Source: Delphinapterus leucas (taxonomy: Eukaryota > Chordata > Mammalia > Artiodactyla > Monodontidae). Taken from it: DNA of 64,000 nt. The stretch is from the NCBI RefSeq assembly GCF_002288925.2, contig NW_022098072.1, forward strand, positions 17,507,201-17,571,200, in the 5' to 3' direction. Within the stretch, counting starts at the first letter, position 1; every line of letters starts with the position of its first letter. Below are positions 1-46,289 of this stretch, piece by piece. Below the pieces are notes generated by a model, which worked only from the letters and a program-made list of their open reading frames with translations, made no database searches and was not told the DNA's origin. Made by a program: the position numbers and the translations under genes.

Positions 1-29
1 TCCCAACCACTGTGCCACCAGGGAAGCCC
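1..29 (-). mobile_element. Young CHR-type SINE, 5' end only, cut by window edge
   Basis: The first 29 bases are the reverse complement of the SINE head (GGGCTTCCCTGGTGGCACAG), so this copy extends left out of the window. Confidence 0.85.
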
Positions 30-311
30 AAAAGTTGCTTTTTTAACTGAAAACCATCGGACTATGAATGAGTATGCTTGGGTTCAACTTTCCCAGACAT
101 ACCCTCCTCATTTGCTCATAAGGGGGTTGGACTGGCTAAGGGGACTTCAAAGTGTGGTGTCGTTAATAGCAGCATCAACATTATCTGGGAACTTATGAGA
201 AGTGCAGCTTTTGGGCTATACCCCAACTGTACTGAATCAAACTCTGGGGCGGGGCCCAGTGGGCTGGGTGGTTTGGTTTGTTTTTACGATGTTGGGGGTA
301 GGAGTTAATTA

Positions 312-574
312 ATTTATTTTTGCTGTGTTGGGTCTTCGTTTCTGTACGAGGGCTTTCTCTAGTTGTGGCAAGCGGGGTCCACTCTTCATCGCGGTGCGCG
401 GGCCTCTCACTATCGCGGCCTCTCTTGTTGCGGAGCACAGGCTCCGGACGCGCAGGCTCAGCGGCCATGGCTCACGGGCCCAGCTGCTCCGCGGCATGTG
501 GGATCTTCTCGGACCGGGGCACGAACCCGCATGCCCTGCATCGGCAGGCGGACTCTCAACCACCAGGGAAGCCC
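312..574 (-). mobile_element. CHR-type SINE, longer subfamily
   Basis: The minus-strand SINE head is at 574 and the 3' region carries the extra GCTGTGTTGGGTCTTCG block typical of the longer form. It has more internal differences than the short young copies. It lies against a MER5-like fragment on its right, which may be the insertion target. Confidence 0.85.
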
Positions 575-642
575 CAACAGGCTGGGTTTTTAAGGAGCCT
601 CCAGGTGATTCTGATGCTGCTCAAGTTTGAGAACTTCTGTGC
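575..642. mobile_element. MER5-type hAT fragment
   Basis: The end reads like the MER5 terminus: CCAGGTGATTCTGATGCTGC, then a TTTGAGAACTTCTG-type end. Old, nonautonomous DNA transposon remnant interrupted by the SINE on its left. Confidence 0.5.
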
Positions 643-1829
643 TAGCTGAAATTTACATACTCTATTTGCTCTAAAATTCTACAGTTCTGTCCCCTCCAAA
701 GGAAACCTCAATCCACACCATTCTGGAAGGGCTAGAAGGGGTTTGTCAGCAAGCTGACTGCGTTAAGGACAACTTTGGAGAAACCTTTAAATGATAACAC
801 AAGGAAACATTGCTTGATGATGAAAGACGTGGGTGTCGCTCATGATAATGCTATCACAACTTCAAACCGACGCGGCATTCGCGAAGGACAGTCCAAGGAC
901 GGGAGCGCCCTGCATAGGAAGACAGCAGGTGAGACTTTGCCTAACCCCTCAAATCATCCTCAAGCAAAAAAAAAGAAAAAAGGCCTGACTCACTTGGACC
1001 ACGAGGCTCACGTGAAGCAAGGAGACGCCATGTCAGCGCTTAAGTCCGCACACTGGCCAATTACGGGCACCAGAACTGGAAGATCCCTCACCTGGTCGGA
1101 CCTCCTTTTACAGACAGAACTGAGGCCCCATCAGGAGATGTGAGCTGCCCAGGGTCCCAGCATTCTATAACAATCAAACTGTGACCGGAATACATGTCTC
1201 CTGAGTGATTGACAGCTACCCCTCCCTCTTACTCTCTGGGGTCTAGATAAACTTCTCTCCGTCCTTCTATTGTCAAAACGTACTCATCACGTGCTCCAGC
1301 CATATCCATCCCACCTGCTCTTCGCTCTCACGTGGTCCCCGTGGGAGATCAACAAGGATATTGGTTGAAAACAACCACAGCTGAAGATGTTCTCTTCACC
1401 TCCTGGAGAGCCTCATTTAGCCTAATGCTGGCGTTTTACATCCATAGCCACCTCCCCCGAGAGGCGCTTGCAGCCTCCTTTCTCTGCCTAATGCTTCCTG
1501 GGGCCACATGTGGGAGACAGGATGGGCGCCTCTCTGCTTCAGTCCGACAGGTCCAGAGAGACTGCAGCCTGGACCCCGGGCCTGCAGACATTTCTGCCGT
1601 GAGCGGGAGGGATCTTGGTGACTGACCCCTGCCCGGCCTGCCCCTCAGGACCTGCTGGTACCAACCCTCTGTCTCTTTACAAGGACTGTGGTTGCTAAGA
1701 TTCCAGAAGCCTTAAGGATTCAACGTAGCAACCAAAGGAAAAAGAGAAAAGGGGATGAGAATGAATATGTACTTCATGCCAACTGCATGTTTGGGAAGGT
1801 TCTAGAATACACACAAGGACACAGCGGCT
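643..1829. other. Intergenic stretch, nothing recognised
   Basis: No exon-like, repeat-like or RNA-like pattern stands out. Short open frames occur, but without coding character or splice context. Confidence 0.5.
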
Positions 1830-1925
1830 TAAAAAGGTGTAACTACTTGCCAAAGATCACATGGTCAGAGCTGGTGTTCAGAACAAGGTAGATCTGACCT
1901 CAAAGTCATGTCCAAGGATAAAGAC
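1830..1925 (-). mobile_element. MIR fragment
   Basis: CTTGCCAAAGATCACATGGTCAGAGCTGG followed by TCTGACC is the reverse of the MIR core (tRNA-derived ancient SINE); diverged. Confidence 0.5.
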
Positions 1926-2423
1926 TCGGCCTCCTTTTTCAGGTCGGTGCTTTGAGCTAAGAGGGAGATCAAGGTGGACAACAGAGATAAAAACCCGTTT
2001 GGGGCAAAGTGTAACTAGGACCCCACCCTTTCACATGAACTGATAGGTTATTTAAATAAAGGTCAATAGAAATTTTAGCTTTTCTTTTTTTCTAAAAAAG
2101 CCTCTCCCTAAAAAGTACAAATTTTTTGTTGCTCAAAAAATTTAAAGCATTATATTTTTTTATTTCAGCATGGAAACTCCTTGATAACCTAAGGTGAGAA
2201 GCTGAGAACAAGGTTTGTACTGGAGGATGCAGGCTTCCTATCTAAGAGGATTGGAAAAAGCAGCAGAGTGAGCAGGTCCGCAGGCTGAGAGATCTGGGAT
2301 GAAATCGCCCCCTTCTACTAGCTGGTTTGTTTTGGCAAAATCATTCTTTTTGAGCTTCCGTTCGATTGTCTTAACCACCTTCTAGGATTTTTGTGAAAAT
2401 ACTAAATCGTGTATTCTCTCACT

Positions 2424-2545
2424 TTTTCTTTTTTTTTTTTTGGCTGCACAGCACATGGGATCTTAGCTCCCCAACCAGGGATTAGAACCCACCCCACCTG
2501 CCTTGGAAGTGCAGTCTTAACCACTGGACTACCAGAGAAGTCCCC
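2424..2545 (-). mobile_element. Old CHR-like SINE, short and diverged
   Basis: A poly-T run leads into GGCTGCACAGCACATGGGATCTTAG and ends ACCAGAGAAGTCCC, the reverse of the SINE head. Divergence is much greater than in the young copies. Confidence 0.7.
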
Positions 2546-3349
2546 TAACTCGTGTATTTTAAATGCCTATAACAGTCTTTTGTAAATAGTAGGCACTCAA
2601 GAGACAGCTATTATTACTCATCACATTATATTGTAATTATTCTTATAGCAAAATGTATCAATACTAATAAGGAGAAGAGTTAAAAGAGGTCAGATGAGAA
2701 CAATAAAAATAGTGGGAAGCACAATGAAAAAGGTTAGCGAGGCCTCCATGATAACAGAAACCCTTTAAAGAGAAATGAGTTCGTTCTGTTTTCCGTTCAT
2801 CACGGCCCCCATGGGAGGCTATGGCCTGAGGCTCGGCCCCTGGTCTGAGCTTTCTGCAGGGGACTCCGGGTTTCACCTCAGTCCGCGTCTGCACAAATGG
2901 CCTAATTATATGTAACCACCAGCGAATGGGAGCAGCTCTCAAGTTTTCATCATTTGCAGATAAATATCAAGAGGTAAATGGCGCTAATCATTTTCCCCTG
3001 AAGGCTCCCTTCCTCTGTGAGCTGGGTTTTGGTTATGGGACCTCATTTACTCAGCTGTGAGGTAGTTTAGCTTCGTTCAAACCACGTTTGCTTCTGCTGG
3101 TCTGTCATGCAAGAAGTCAGAGGGTGAAATCCCCAGCCACAAGGCTTCGTCCCCAGGAGCGGGCCCGGGGCTGGTCCCGCGATGTGGAGTCCTGCCTGTA
3201 CCGGGCAGCTGGGCCAGGCAAATGGGGCAGAAAAGCAGAAAGCTTCGCTGCATGCCAGGAAGCCGTGAATTCTCTCATGACAGGATAATGAAGGAGGCTG
3301 GGAGAGCTTGACGGTCAGGGGGGATATGTCTGCCCCTAGTATATAGCAA

Positions 3350-3665
3350 GGAATTTTTTTTTTTTAATGTAGGACCTTGTTGTTCATCTGTTTTATATAT
3401 AGTAGTGTGTATCTGCTAATACTAAACTCCTAATTTATCCGTCCCCCGTCCCCTTTCCCTTTTGCTAACCATAAGTTTGTTTTCTGTCTGTGAGTCTGTT
3501 TCTGTTTTGTAAGTAAGTTCATTTGTATCATATTTGAGATTCCACATACAAGTTATATCATACATTTGTCTTTCTCTGTCTGACTTAACTTCACTTAGTA
3601 TGATAATCTCTAGGTCCATCCATGTTGCTGCAGCAAGGAAATATTGATGTAGCGTGTTCATTCAT
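3350..3665 (-). mobile_element. L1 3' end fragment
   Basis: Poly-T is followed by the reverse complement of the cetartiodactyl L1 3' region (AGGACCTTGTTGTTCATCTG, then a stretch equivalent to GAGATTATCATACTAAGTGA). It is 5'-truncated and lies beyond the predicted BVES 3' end. From 3666 to 4300 nothing is recognised. Confidence 0.8.
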
Positions 3666-4318
3666 ATGTATTCATCACACATACACCTTAGCAGAAAATT
3701 TTTTACATATTGGTGACATGGCTTATTGAGAAAGAGAATTAATTACTTTGCTCGTCATGTAAGATGCCTCTTCTAGTTGGGTCTAGTCTTGGGGCTGATC
3801 AGGGCAAGTTTATTAGGTGCCAAGGACCTACTATCAAGGGCCAAGAGATGGGCTGCCCAGTTCCCTTTCCAACACCGAGCACGGGTGATGGGAGGAGAGA
3901 AGTGTTTCTCCGTGAATAGAATAGACCCAGGGGAGGGGTTCTGGCTCCTCTATGTGACCCCTTGTGTTGCTGAATCTCAGAAAACTAGAAGAGAATGTTC
4001 AGATGCAGTGTATTAAAAAGTTGAAATCTATCCTCACAGTGTAACTCTGGAGGCTTCTCAATTGCTCCATCCAGGCAACACTGCCCACTGCCTCGTGGCC
4101 CTTTCTTTTCACGGCCAAAGGCAGCAAGATCGCAGGCTTTTGAAACTAAGTGGAACTAACTCAAGAGCATGCCCTCTGCAGGTCTGCTCAGATTACCTAA
4201 ACCAGAGAAATTCCCATAACCTCTGAAGGTTCTTGAACCTTTGGGCATGGCGTTAGGGCAAATCAGCTACATGTAAGAGACATGAAATTAAAAATATGCA
4301 CATATTCCAAGTAAGAAA

Positions 4319-4393
4319 TTTATTTGATCAAATGACAATATGTGAAGATATTTTAAACTGTAAGGCTCCATTCAGTCGAAATGTAAATTTATT
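4319..4393 (-). terminator. BVES: Candidate BVES polyadenylation signals (two AATAAA)
   Basis: TTTATT on the plus strand at 4388-4393 and 4319-4324 reads AATAAA on the minus strand. They lie about 4 kb downstream of the stop codon, and cleavage would be expected near 4300-4375. Transcript evidence would be needed to choose between them. Confidence 0.4.
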
Positions 4394-4852
4394 ATAAAGT
4401 AAAATGGTATCAGTGTAAATGGCACCTAAAAGCAGAAAGAATGCAATCCCTATAAATAATGTGTCTGTAAAACCCATTCACAAAATCCTTGTGTACTTTA
4501 AAACTAGATTGCAAGTATATCAGTAAAATCTGTGAATAGTACTTAAAGTGGGTTTCTTAAATTTCCCTTACAATATGTTGTTACATACAAGGTACTTGGG
4601 GTCCTGTGATGATCAGAGCATGGCTACCATGAGTGAGAAGATGTGTCCCGAGTGCATGGCAACCTCGAGTTCCCTGCACAGTGTCCTAACCCTTCACATC
4701 CTTGGGAATTTGAATTGAGTGGGTGGGAATTTCTAATCACTCTAGTTGGGGATAATTAGAAAAAGAGGTTGGGAAACCAGGGTTGGAAAGAGGGAAGGGA
4801 GGGGAAACGGGGTCAACGGTTTCTGCAGAGCAACTTTAGAAATGACCAAGAA

Positions 4853-5064
4853 GGGCTTCCCTGGTGGCGCAGTGGTTGGGAGTCCGCCTGCCGATTCAGG
4901 GGACACGGGTTGGTGCCCCGGTCCAGGAAGATCCCACATGCCGCGGAGCGGCTGGGCCCATGAGCCGTGGCCACTGAGCCTGCACGTCCGGAGCCTGTGC
5001 TCCGCAACGGGAGAGGCCACAGCAGTGAGAGGCCCGTGTATCGCAAAAAAAAAAAAAAAAAAGA
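4853..5064 (+). mobile_element. Young CHR-type SINE with perfect TSD, in putative BVES 3' UTR
   Basis: A full-length copy with tRNA-type A and B boxes at its head and a poly-A tail. It is flanked by the 15 bp duplication AGAAATGACCAAGAA at 4838-4852 and 5065-5079. It is antisense to BVES and faces the sense copy at 6052-6263. Confidence 0.95.
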
Positions 5065-6051
5065 AGAAATGACCAAGAAAATGGATTTTAAAAATAATAA
5101 TAACAGTGAATCCTTGGAGCTGTACCTCAGGGTCTGCACCAAGCCCCAAGGGTTGGGACTGACCAGCCTTCCCAAGTGCTCGGCCAGGAGCCACCATGCA
5201 CTAGCATGAAATCTTCACTGGCAGGCAAGGTCATCACCTGGGTACACTGGAGACAGGGCAGAGTATGTAGGTTACACAACGTTTCCTAAATATTTTTTCC
5301 AGCATCCAAGTGACTCTGCCTTTGGGGCCATGATAGGGCCTGGGAGGCAGGAATCAGCAGCTCCAAGTTACAGAATCAGAAAAACTTCAGGCATATGGAA
5401 GGAGAACCAGACACGAAGAAGGTGGCGTCTCCCAGTGGGCACAGCATTAAAGTGAAATGGACCATAGGGAGAAACGGAAAAGATCCCAGGAAGCTAAGTG
5501 AAAAATAATTATGTAGCACCCATTATTACTAATTTAAGATCTAGAAACATCATAGGGTTTGTGCTATTAATTTATAAATATAATATTTATGAGGGCTTGC
5601 AAAATATCATAACTGACATACATTCTGGTATAAACATTACAGTCCAGCTTCATACAACGGACTTGATGTTACATTTAAATGTAGTAGATTTGGGGTAATA
5701 TACAGAATAATTTTTACAGACCATTTTCTGGACCTTGGTCACACAGCTAAGTGAAGGCCAAAGAACACAGGAAGCATCTCATTGGTGGCTTTGGCAGCAA
5801 ACATGTTTTTTATCTATGCGTTATACAAAGATACACTTGTTCATTTGTATACATAAATTTATAAAAATTATTCATAGGTGATCTTTTATGTTTTCTTATC
5901 TGCTTCTTTGCTATCAAGTCTAGTGGGAAGACTACTCAATGTCTTCAGCTCCTTTTCTCTGAGACTAACTGTTGTCCTTAGAGGGATGTATTTAAAAATA
6001 GTTTCGTGTTTCCCATTCAAGCTAAATGGCTCTTTGAAGATTCCTAATCTT

Positions 6052-6263
6052 TTTTTTTTTTTTTTTTTTTTGCGGTACGCGGGCCTCTCACTGCTGTGGC
6101 CTCTCCCGTTGCGGAGCACAGGCTCCGGACGCGCAGGCTCAGCGGCCATGGCTCACGGGCACAGCTGCTCTGCGGCATGTGGGATCTTCCCGGACCGGGG
6201 CACGAACCCATGTCCCCTGCATCGGCAGGCGGACTCTCAACCACTGTGCCACCAGGTAAGCCC
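6052..6263 (-). mobile_element. Young CHR-type SINE with perfect TSD, in putative BVES 3' UTR
   Basis: A full-length copy on the minus strand flanked by AAGATTCCTAATCTT at 6037-6051 and 6264-6278. Sense relative to BVES, with its poly-A stretch on the mRNA strand. The site itself is palindrome-like (AAGATT/AATCTT). Confidence 0.95.
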
Positions 6264-8360
6264 AAGATTCCTAATCTTGAAATTACAATCTTCCTTATCA
6301 ATGGCACTGATGTGCACACATGTTTTAATAAAACCAGTAAATGACTTCATATCACCTAATTTTAGCAGTGCGCTTTTAAACATGTTTGTTCCCAGCACTA
6401 TAGAAAATAACCTCCAAACACATCCAGGCTGATCATTAGAGATAACACCCTCTGTTGTCTGTGGTTGACAAAGTGAGACAAACCTGAAGATGGGTCAGGG
6501 TAAGAAAATCTCAAGGTTCTGTGGATTCACAGAACATTAAAAACATGGCTTTAGCAGCATCTAAAATTACTTTCTACTCAGAGAAGGATGTAATATCTAA
6601 TTACTCCATAGAGTGATTTTGTAAATTAGGTCTTATGCATGTGTAAACTCAATGGCCTACATAGCTTCACTCCAATAGTTAAAGGAAAGCAGTATTAACA
6701 CCATTATCTTATATACTTGATTCGAGCATTGAAAGAAAGAGTTCAACCTATTATATCTTTATAGTCTTAAAGCCAAGGCAAAGTCATTCACCTGTGTTTC
6801 ATTTCCCCAAATAAATTTCTAATTTAGCAAGGAGAAGAGACCACTATAGTGGGAAAGTGAAGTCAGCCTTTCTACCGTGAGGCTAATAAGCCAGGATTTG
6901 ATGAGTATGTTAGGAGCTGGACACCCAGTCTGTGGAAGGTTTCTCAGTGAGTGACCAAGCATGTAAATTTGACTCAAGCGAAATTACTAAAATAACTGGC
7001 TTTAAAAAATGAGTTTAGGAAAATGAGGTGACCCTGGAGTAGCTTATTTTTATATCTCCTCTCACAGAAATCACCTCTTGGCAAAAGATGCTTTTGGCTC
7101 AGCTCACCTGAAAATGATTTCACTGGGAACTTTTCTTAGCTGTTTAACATAATGGGACTGACTCAGAGTTGGTTCCAGTGGATGACACAAAATAAAGGTA
7201 GTGGGGCATGATGGAGCACAGCCCATCAGGGGGCTTCCCCCAACTAGGTGGCCTGGTGGAGGGCCACAGTCACACTGACCCGCTGGATGATTTAAGCAGA
7301 CTTCGAATTTCCCAAACACCAGCATGTCTGGAATGCAGGCCCTCACAGCGCCATCTAGGCCGGGCGATCATGGCAGAGCTTGTGGTGGACCGTCTGCCCG
7401 CACACAGCTGTGTTCTTGTTTGCATCTCTGGCACCTGGTCCCTGGCACACACAGTAAGGAGACATCTATGGACCTGGAGGAACCATCTGCATGTCAGCAT
7501 AGCAGCTGAAGAGTGCGGCGGCTCCGTCTGCCTCGTCATTCTGCGACACTTGTTTGGCCACTTGACTCTCCGGTCCTCCCACCCCAAGGAACGTGCTTCC
7601 CACAGCAGAGTGTGGGGCAAGCTGGGCTGGTTTAGTCAAAGGCCGACCCCAGGCTCAGAACCGCTTCCACTGTTAACTTTTCCAGCTTTAGGGCTCAGCC
7701 CAACTTCCAAACAGTATAATATAAGGGTAGTGTGAGCAAAGTCTGACGAGCTTTGTTCATTATCAAGCTATCCACACAATGCCCACAAAAGGAAAGCAGT
7801 CTAGTAGAATGACGTGTCTGGCCTGAGAGAAAAATATACATGAATCGCATCACACCTTTCTTTAAAATTTTCCGGCCAAAAAATCAACTGAGCGAAGCCT
7901 GAGATTCCCTGCTTTTTAATGTTACCTTAGCCTCAATTTCAAACTTACATTGTTTGTTAAAACTATCAAACGGACAGCCCCATTGCCACGGCAGAGAAAA
8001 AACTGTCTCTGACGAAAAGGAACAGCTCGGAAAGATAAGTGAAGGCATTTGCAATGACAAAGCGCTAAGATTTTTTTAAGTTAAATGATAACATATCTAG
8101 AAAACACTGTGAAAAAATATCTCTCAAAAATAGCACTCGGTTTAGTCAGAAGGCTCAGTGGAACAGAAAGCTGACCAGTAAAAAGAGAAGATAACCTTCC
8201 CATGTTTTGAATCTCCCTCCCTTTCCTGCCCTCAGACTCTCCCAGGCTGGGAGTATCAATATTAAAGCAGAACAATTGAAAAGCTGTGAAAAAGTGCTGG
8301 TATTTTTCAGGATCTCTTCCAGACAGTTTCCCTCTTGGTAACGTGAATCCTCTCTTGGGA

Positions 8361-43077
<34,717 letters not shown>

Positions 43078-43199
43078 CTTGAAAATTCCTATAAGAACAA
43101 ACAAAAGGACAATCAAAAAATGACAGCTGTATCTTATCACCCCTATGCGTGTTATACCAAAATTACTTCTGAGAACTAAATGTTGGTAAATAGACTTCT

Positions 43200-43340
43200 C
43201 TGGCGGTTATGAATTAGACCTAGGTTCAAACCCCAGCTCTGTCACATATTAAATGTATCTATTTCCTTATCTGTTAAATGATGATAATACCTCATTGACT
43301 TTATGAGGAAATGAAATATATAAAATACTTAGCATAGTGC
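43200..43340 (+). mobile_element. MIR element
   Basis: AGGTTCAAACCCCAGCTCTGTC, TTTCCTTATCTGTTAAATGATGATAATACCTCA, then an AAATACTTAGCATAGTGCAC tail; the 43360-43382 TA run follows. Confidence 0.75.
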
Positions 43341-44487
43341 ACAATTATTCTCTGAGATATATATATATATGTATATATATATCACTCCATATATCTATAT
43401 GTTTGTATCTAAACATACTTGGAGGGGGAGAGAGAAATGAGGGAATTAACTAGTCTAAAAGACAATCACCAATGTTCATAAACCATAGCTATTACAGTTA
43501 TTTAGTATAGCTTTCTATCATACTCGCACGAGTGACACTGAATCCAAACACAGGAAAAATAACTAGAAAAAATGATTTTTTTAATACCTTCAAAAAATTA
43601 ACACCTTACTATTTGAAGGCTTAGGATATTTGGAAGGCTTTAATTTCATACTCTTGTTAAATCACTAGAGCGTACATATATACATTCTAAATTATCATAT
43701 ATGACATAATAAATATATTACTATAATCATTTATATGTACAGAGAGAGTGTTAACATTTACTCCTTTAACTGTCTAAAGATTTACTTTCCCATTAAAATT
43801 CTAGTTGGTTGCATCTCACAAATTGAAAAATAGTAAACTTCCAGGTTCCTTATATGGAAGATGGGTCATGAGTATACATTTGACTATTTAATATTAGAAT
43901 CTGTAGCAAATACATTTCAAAGAATATACATTTTACACATGCTTATAATAAACCTTAACACAAAAGGGCACTATTTCCTTACTATATGACTTGTCCTCTC
44001 TGGTACTTAAAAAACTCTTTCTATTGTTAATTATACAAATTGGTCCCTGGCAAAAACTATGTAGATTTACAGAATATGTGAATTGTTCTGTTTCGGGCAA
44101 AGAATTCCCAATGGGGACCCAAAATATGTTTAAATTTAATTTAGAAATATGATTTTCTTTCCAAATAAGGTCACACAATAAGCCATATTTTTCCATTTTT
44201 TTTCTTTTCATCCATCACACTAAAATGAAGGTTTTAGGTGGTAGAATCAATTGGTATCAGGTTGGGCATTTTGAAAGGATGTTAATAAATAAATGTGAAA
44301 GAATTCCACATCTCTTAAGATGGTAGAAACCTATACATGCCTAAATTTACAAACTGTGAATGAAATGATCAAGTCAATTAAAGATCTCTTCCCATAATTC
44401 TAAAACAGTTCATACATATGAGAAATAGTTGACTTAGATATTGATTTGCTGCAAAAAGGAAAGCAATCATTGAAATTCAACTACTTT

Positions 44488-44688
44488 CCAAATTTTATTT
44501 TATTGAAGTACAGGTGATGTACAATATTATACAAGTTACAGGTGTATGATATGGTGATTCACAATTTTTAAAGGTTACACTCCATTTATAGTTATTATAA
44601 AATATTGGCTGTATTCCCTGTGTTGTACAATATATACTTTTAGCTTATTTCATACATAATAGGTTGTACCTCTTAATCCTCTACCTTC
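44488..44688 (-). mobile_element. Old L1 3' end fragment
   Basis: Reverse of the same old L1 3' region as at 13690-14110 (TATTGAAGTACAGGTGATGTACAA ... GTTGTACAATATATACTT). Confidence 0.8.
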
Positions 44689-45169
44689 CAAATGTTTGGC
44701 TCAATAAAAATACAAACCTATTAGGATGGGGGGAGGAATCATTATTTTAATAACTCAATTTATACAAAGTTTGCTTTCAAGAACCAAATCAGAATTAATC
44801 TCATAAGTTTTTCAAGAGGGAAAATGATATTAAATGTCCTCTATCACGCATGATGTCAATATCAGCTTATGCATTAGTATTACCTAAGCTAAAAATAACT
44901 GCCATTTTCTACTGCACTTTAGAATGTGTTTTCATTCCCATTGTCCCATTTGTTCCCCTAACTAACCTGTGTTCTCTACGAGACAGGGACAAAGTCATAT
45001 TCACCTAAGTATATCCAAGGCCTTTTCTCTGTAGAGAATGCCAGAGGTGAAAGCCATATGGAAGGTACACAAAAATGACAGACATTGTTAGAAATTACTT
45101 TTCTGTCTCCCCAAACCTCAGTAGTAAAGACAGGGGAGTGCCAAGCCTGCCTGAGGCTGGGAGAGTCAG

Positions 45170-45308
45170 GTTCTATACTACAAGCGCCAGGGAGCCACAT
45201 AAGCCAGGGAAAGTCACTTCTGCTCCTTGGGTTGGCTTCTTACTGGGAATTGAGACAACTGGACTAGATGGTCTTTGAAACCCCTTCAAGTTTTAATAGT
45301 CTGTGGCT
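45170..45308 (+). mobile_element. MIR fragment
   Basis: The end GAGACAACTGGACTAGATGGTCTTTGAAACCCCTTCAAG matches the MIR 3' variant also seen at 41630-41815. Confidence 0.6.
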
Positions 45309-46289
45309 CTAATAGGTATTTACGTAGTCAGTTAAGTAATACATAGTCCGCCTCACATCCACCTGATTACACCGTACTGCCAACTAATTCACTGTAATTC
45401 AATTTCAGGCTTTTAAAATTTCTCCAACTGGCACTAAAAGTACCAATTTCTGGTCAAGAGAAATGATAGGAAAACTATGATCTACTAACCCAAGAACCAA
45501 GGACACGGTGAAAAGAATGTTTAAAAGGTGAGATAATCCTACAACATATTTTGATGCACCACACCTTGTTAAAAATATATGTATAGTCCATATATTTATT
45601 TAATTTTCTATATTCAATATATAGTAGAGTAATTAACATTATATATTATACATAATTTATTTTATTTGTATGTTTATCTATATGTCTATTATTTATCTAG
45701 GTATACTTATCTATATGTCTCTTTTGAAATGCCAGTAACCTACTGTCAATAAATATGGATCGGATCTTGCCAATAAATATGGAAACCTCTTGCTTGCCAA
45801 AGGTTTCAGCTTCCTTTGACCACTACTTAATAGATTTATGTGGCTTGCACTGAACTATCCTTATACAGAGAATGAATGAGTCTAACGAGGAATGTTAGAC
45901 TGGTAAATTGGTGAACGTTCAGGTTAATTCTGACTAAATCAAGAGAAATTTTCTTTTTCCTCCGAGTCTGATTTCTTAAATTACCTGTTCTAGTTAAGGC
46001 CTGTTTATCTATTGCTTTTCAGGTAGGTGTGTGCAGGGCTAAATAGCTAAATGGTGAAACTAACATTAATCCTTCACCAAACTACGCAAATGAAGAAGAT
46101 AACAGCAGTGAGCAAAAGTCACGCTCATAGACTAGCGCAATTCATTCCGTGATTCTAACTGAACCTTCGTTTATCTTCGGAATGACAAGGGCACTATGTT
46201 GCTAAGAGTCTTTTCGTACTTATTCTTGCTCCAAAGCCAGCAGTTTCTGAGACTTATCTGGCCAACAACACGTTTCCCAAAGCCTCGGA

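Larger units (their letters stand above)
4300..8360 (-). other. BVES: Putative BVES 3' UTR (about 4 kb)
   Basis: The region begins just after the TGA at 8361. Reading the minus strand, the first well-placed AATAAA signals are at 4393-4388 and 4324-4319, giving a roughly 4 kb UTR; a multi-kilobase 3' UTR is known for human BVES. It holds two young SINEs in opposite orientation but no older repeats that I recognise. The far end is inferred from the signals only. Confidence 0.45.

Noticed and set aside
1..4300. Possible LIN28B 3' UTR at the left edge
   Set aside because: LIN28B is the expected left neighbour, but I see no recognisable coding exon and cannot identify its long UTR by eye.
7208..7735. 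175-codon plus-strand frame in the BVES 3' UTR region
   Set aside because: No family resemblance, no splice context, and antisense to the putative UTR; most likely chance.
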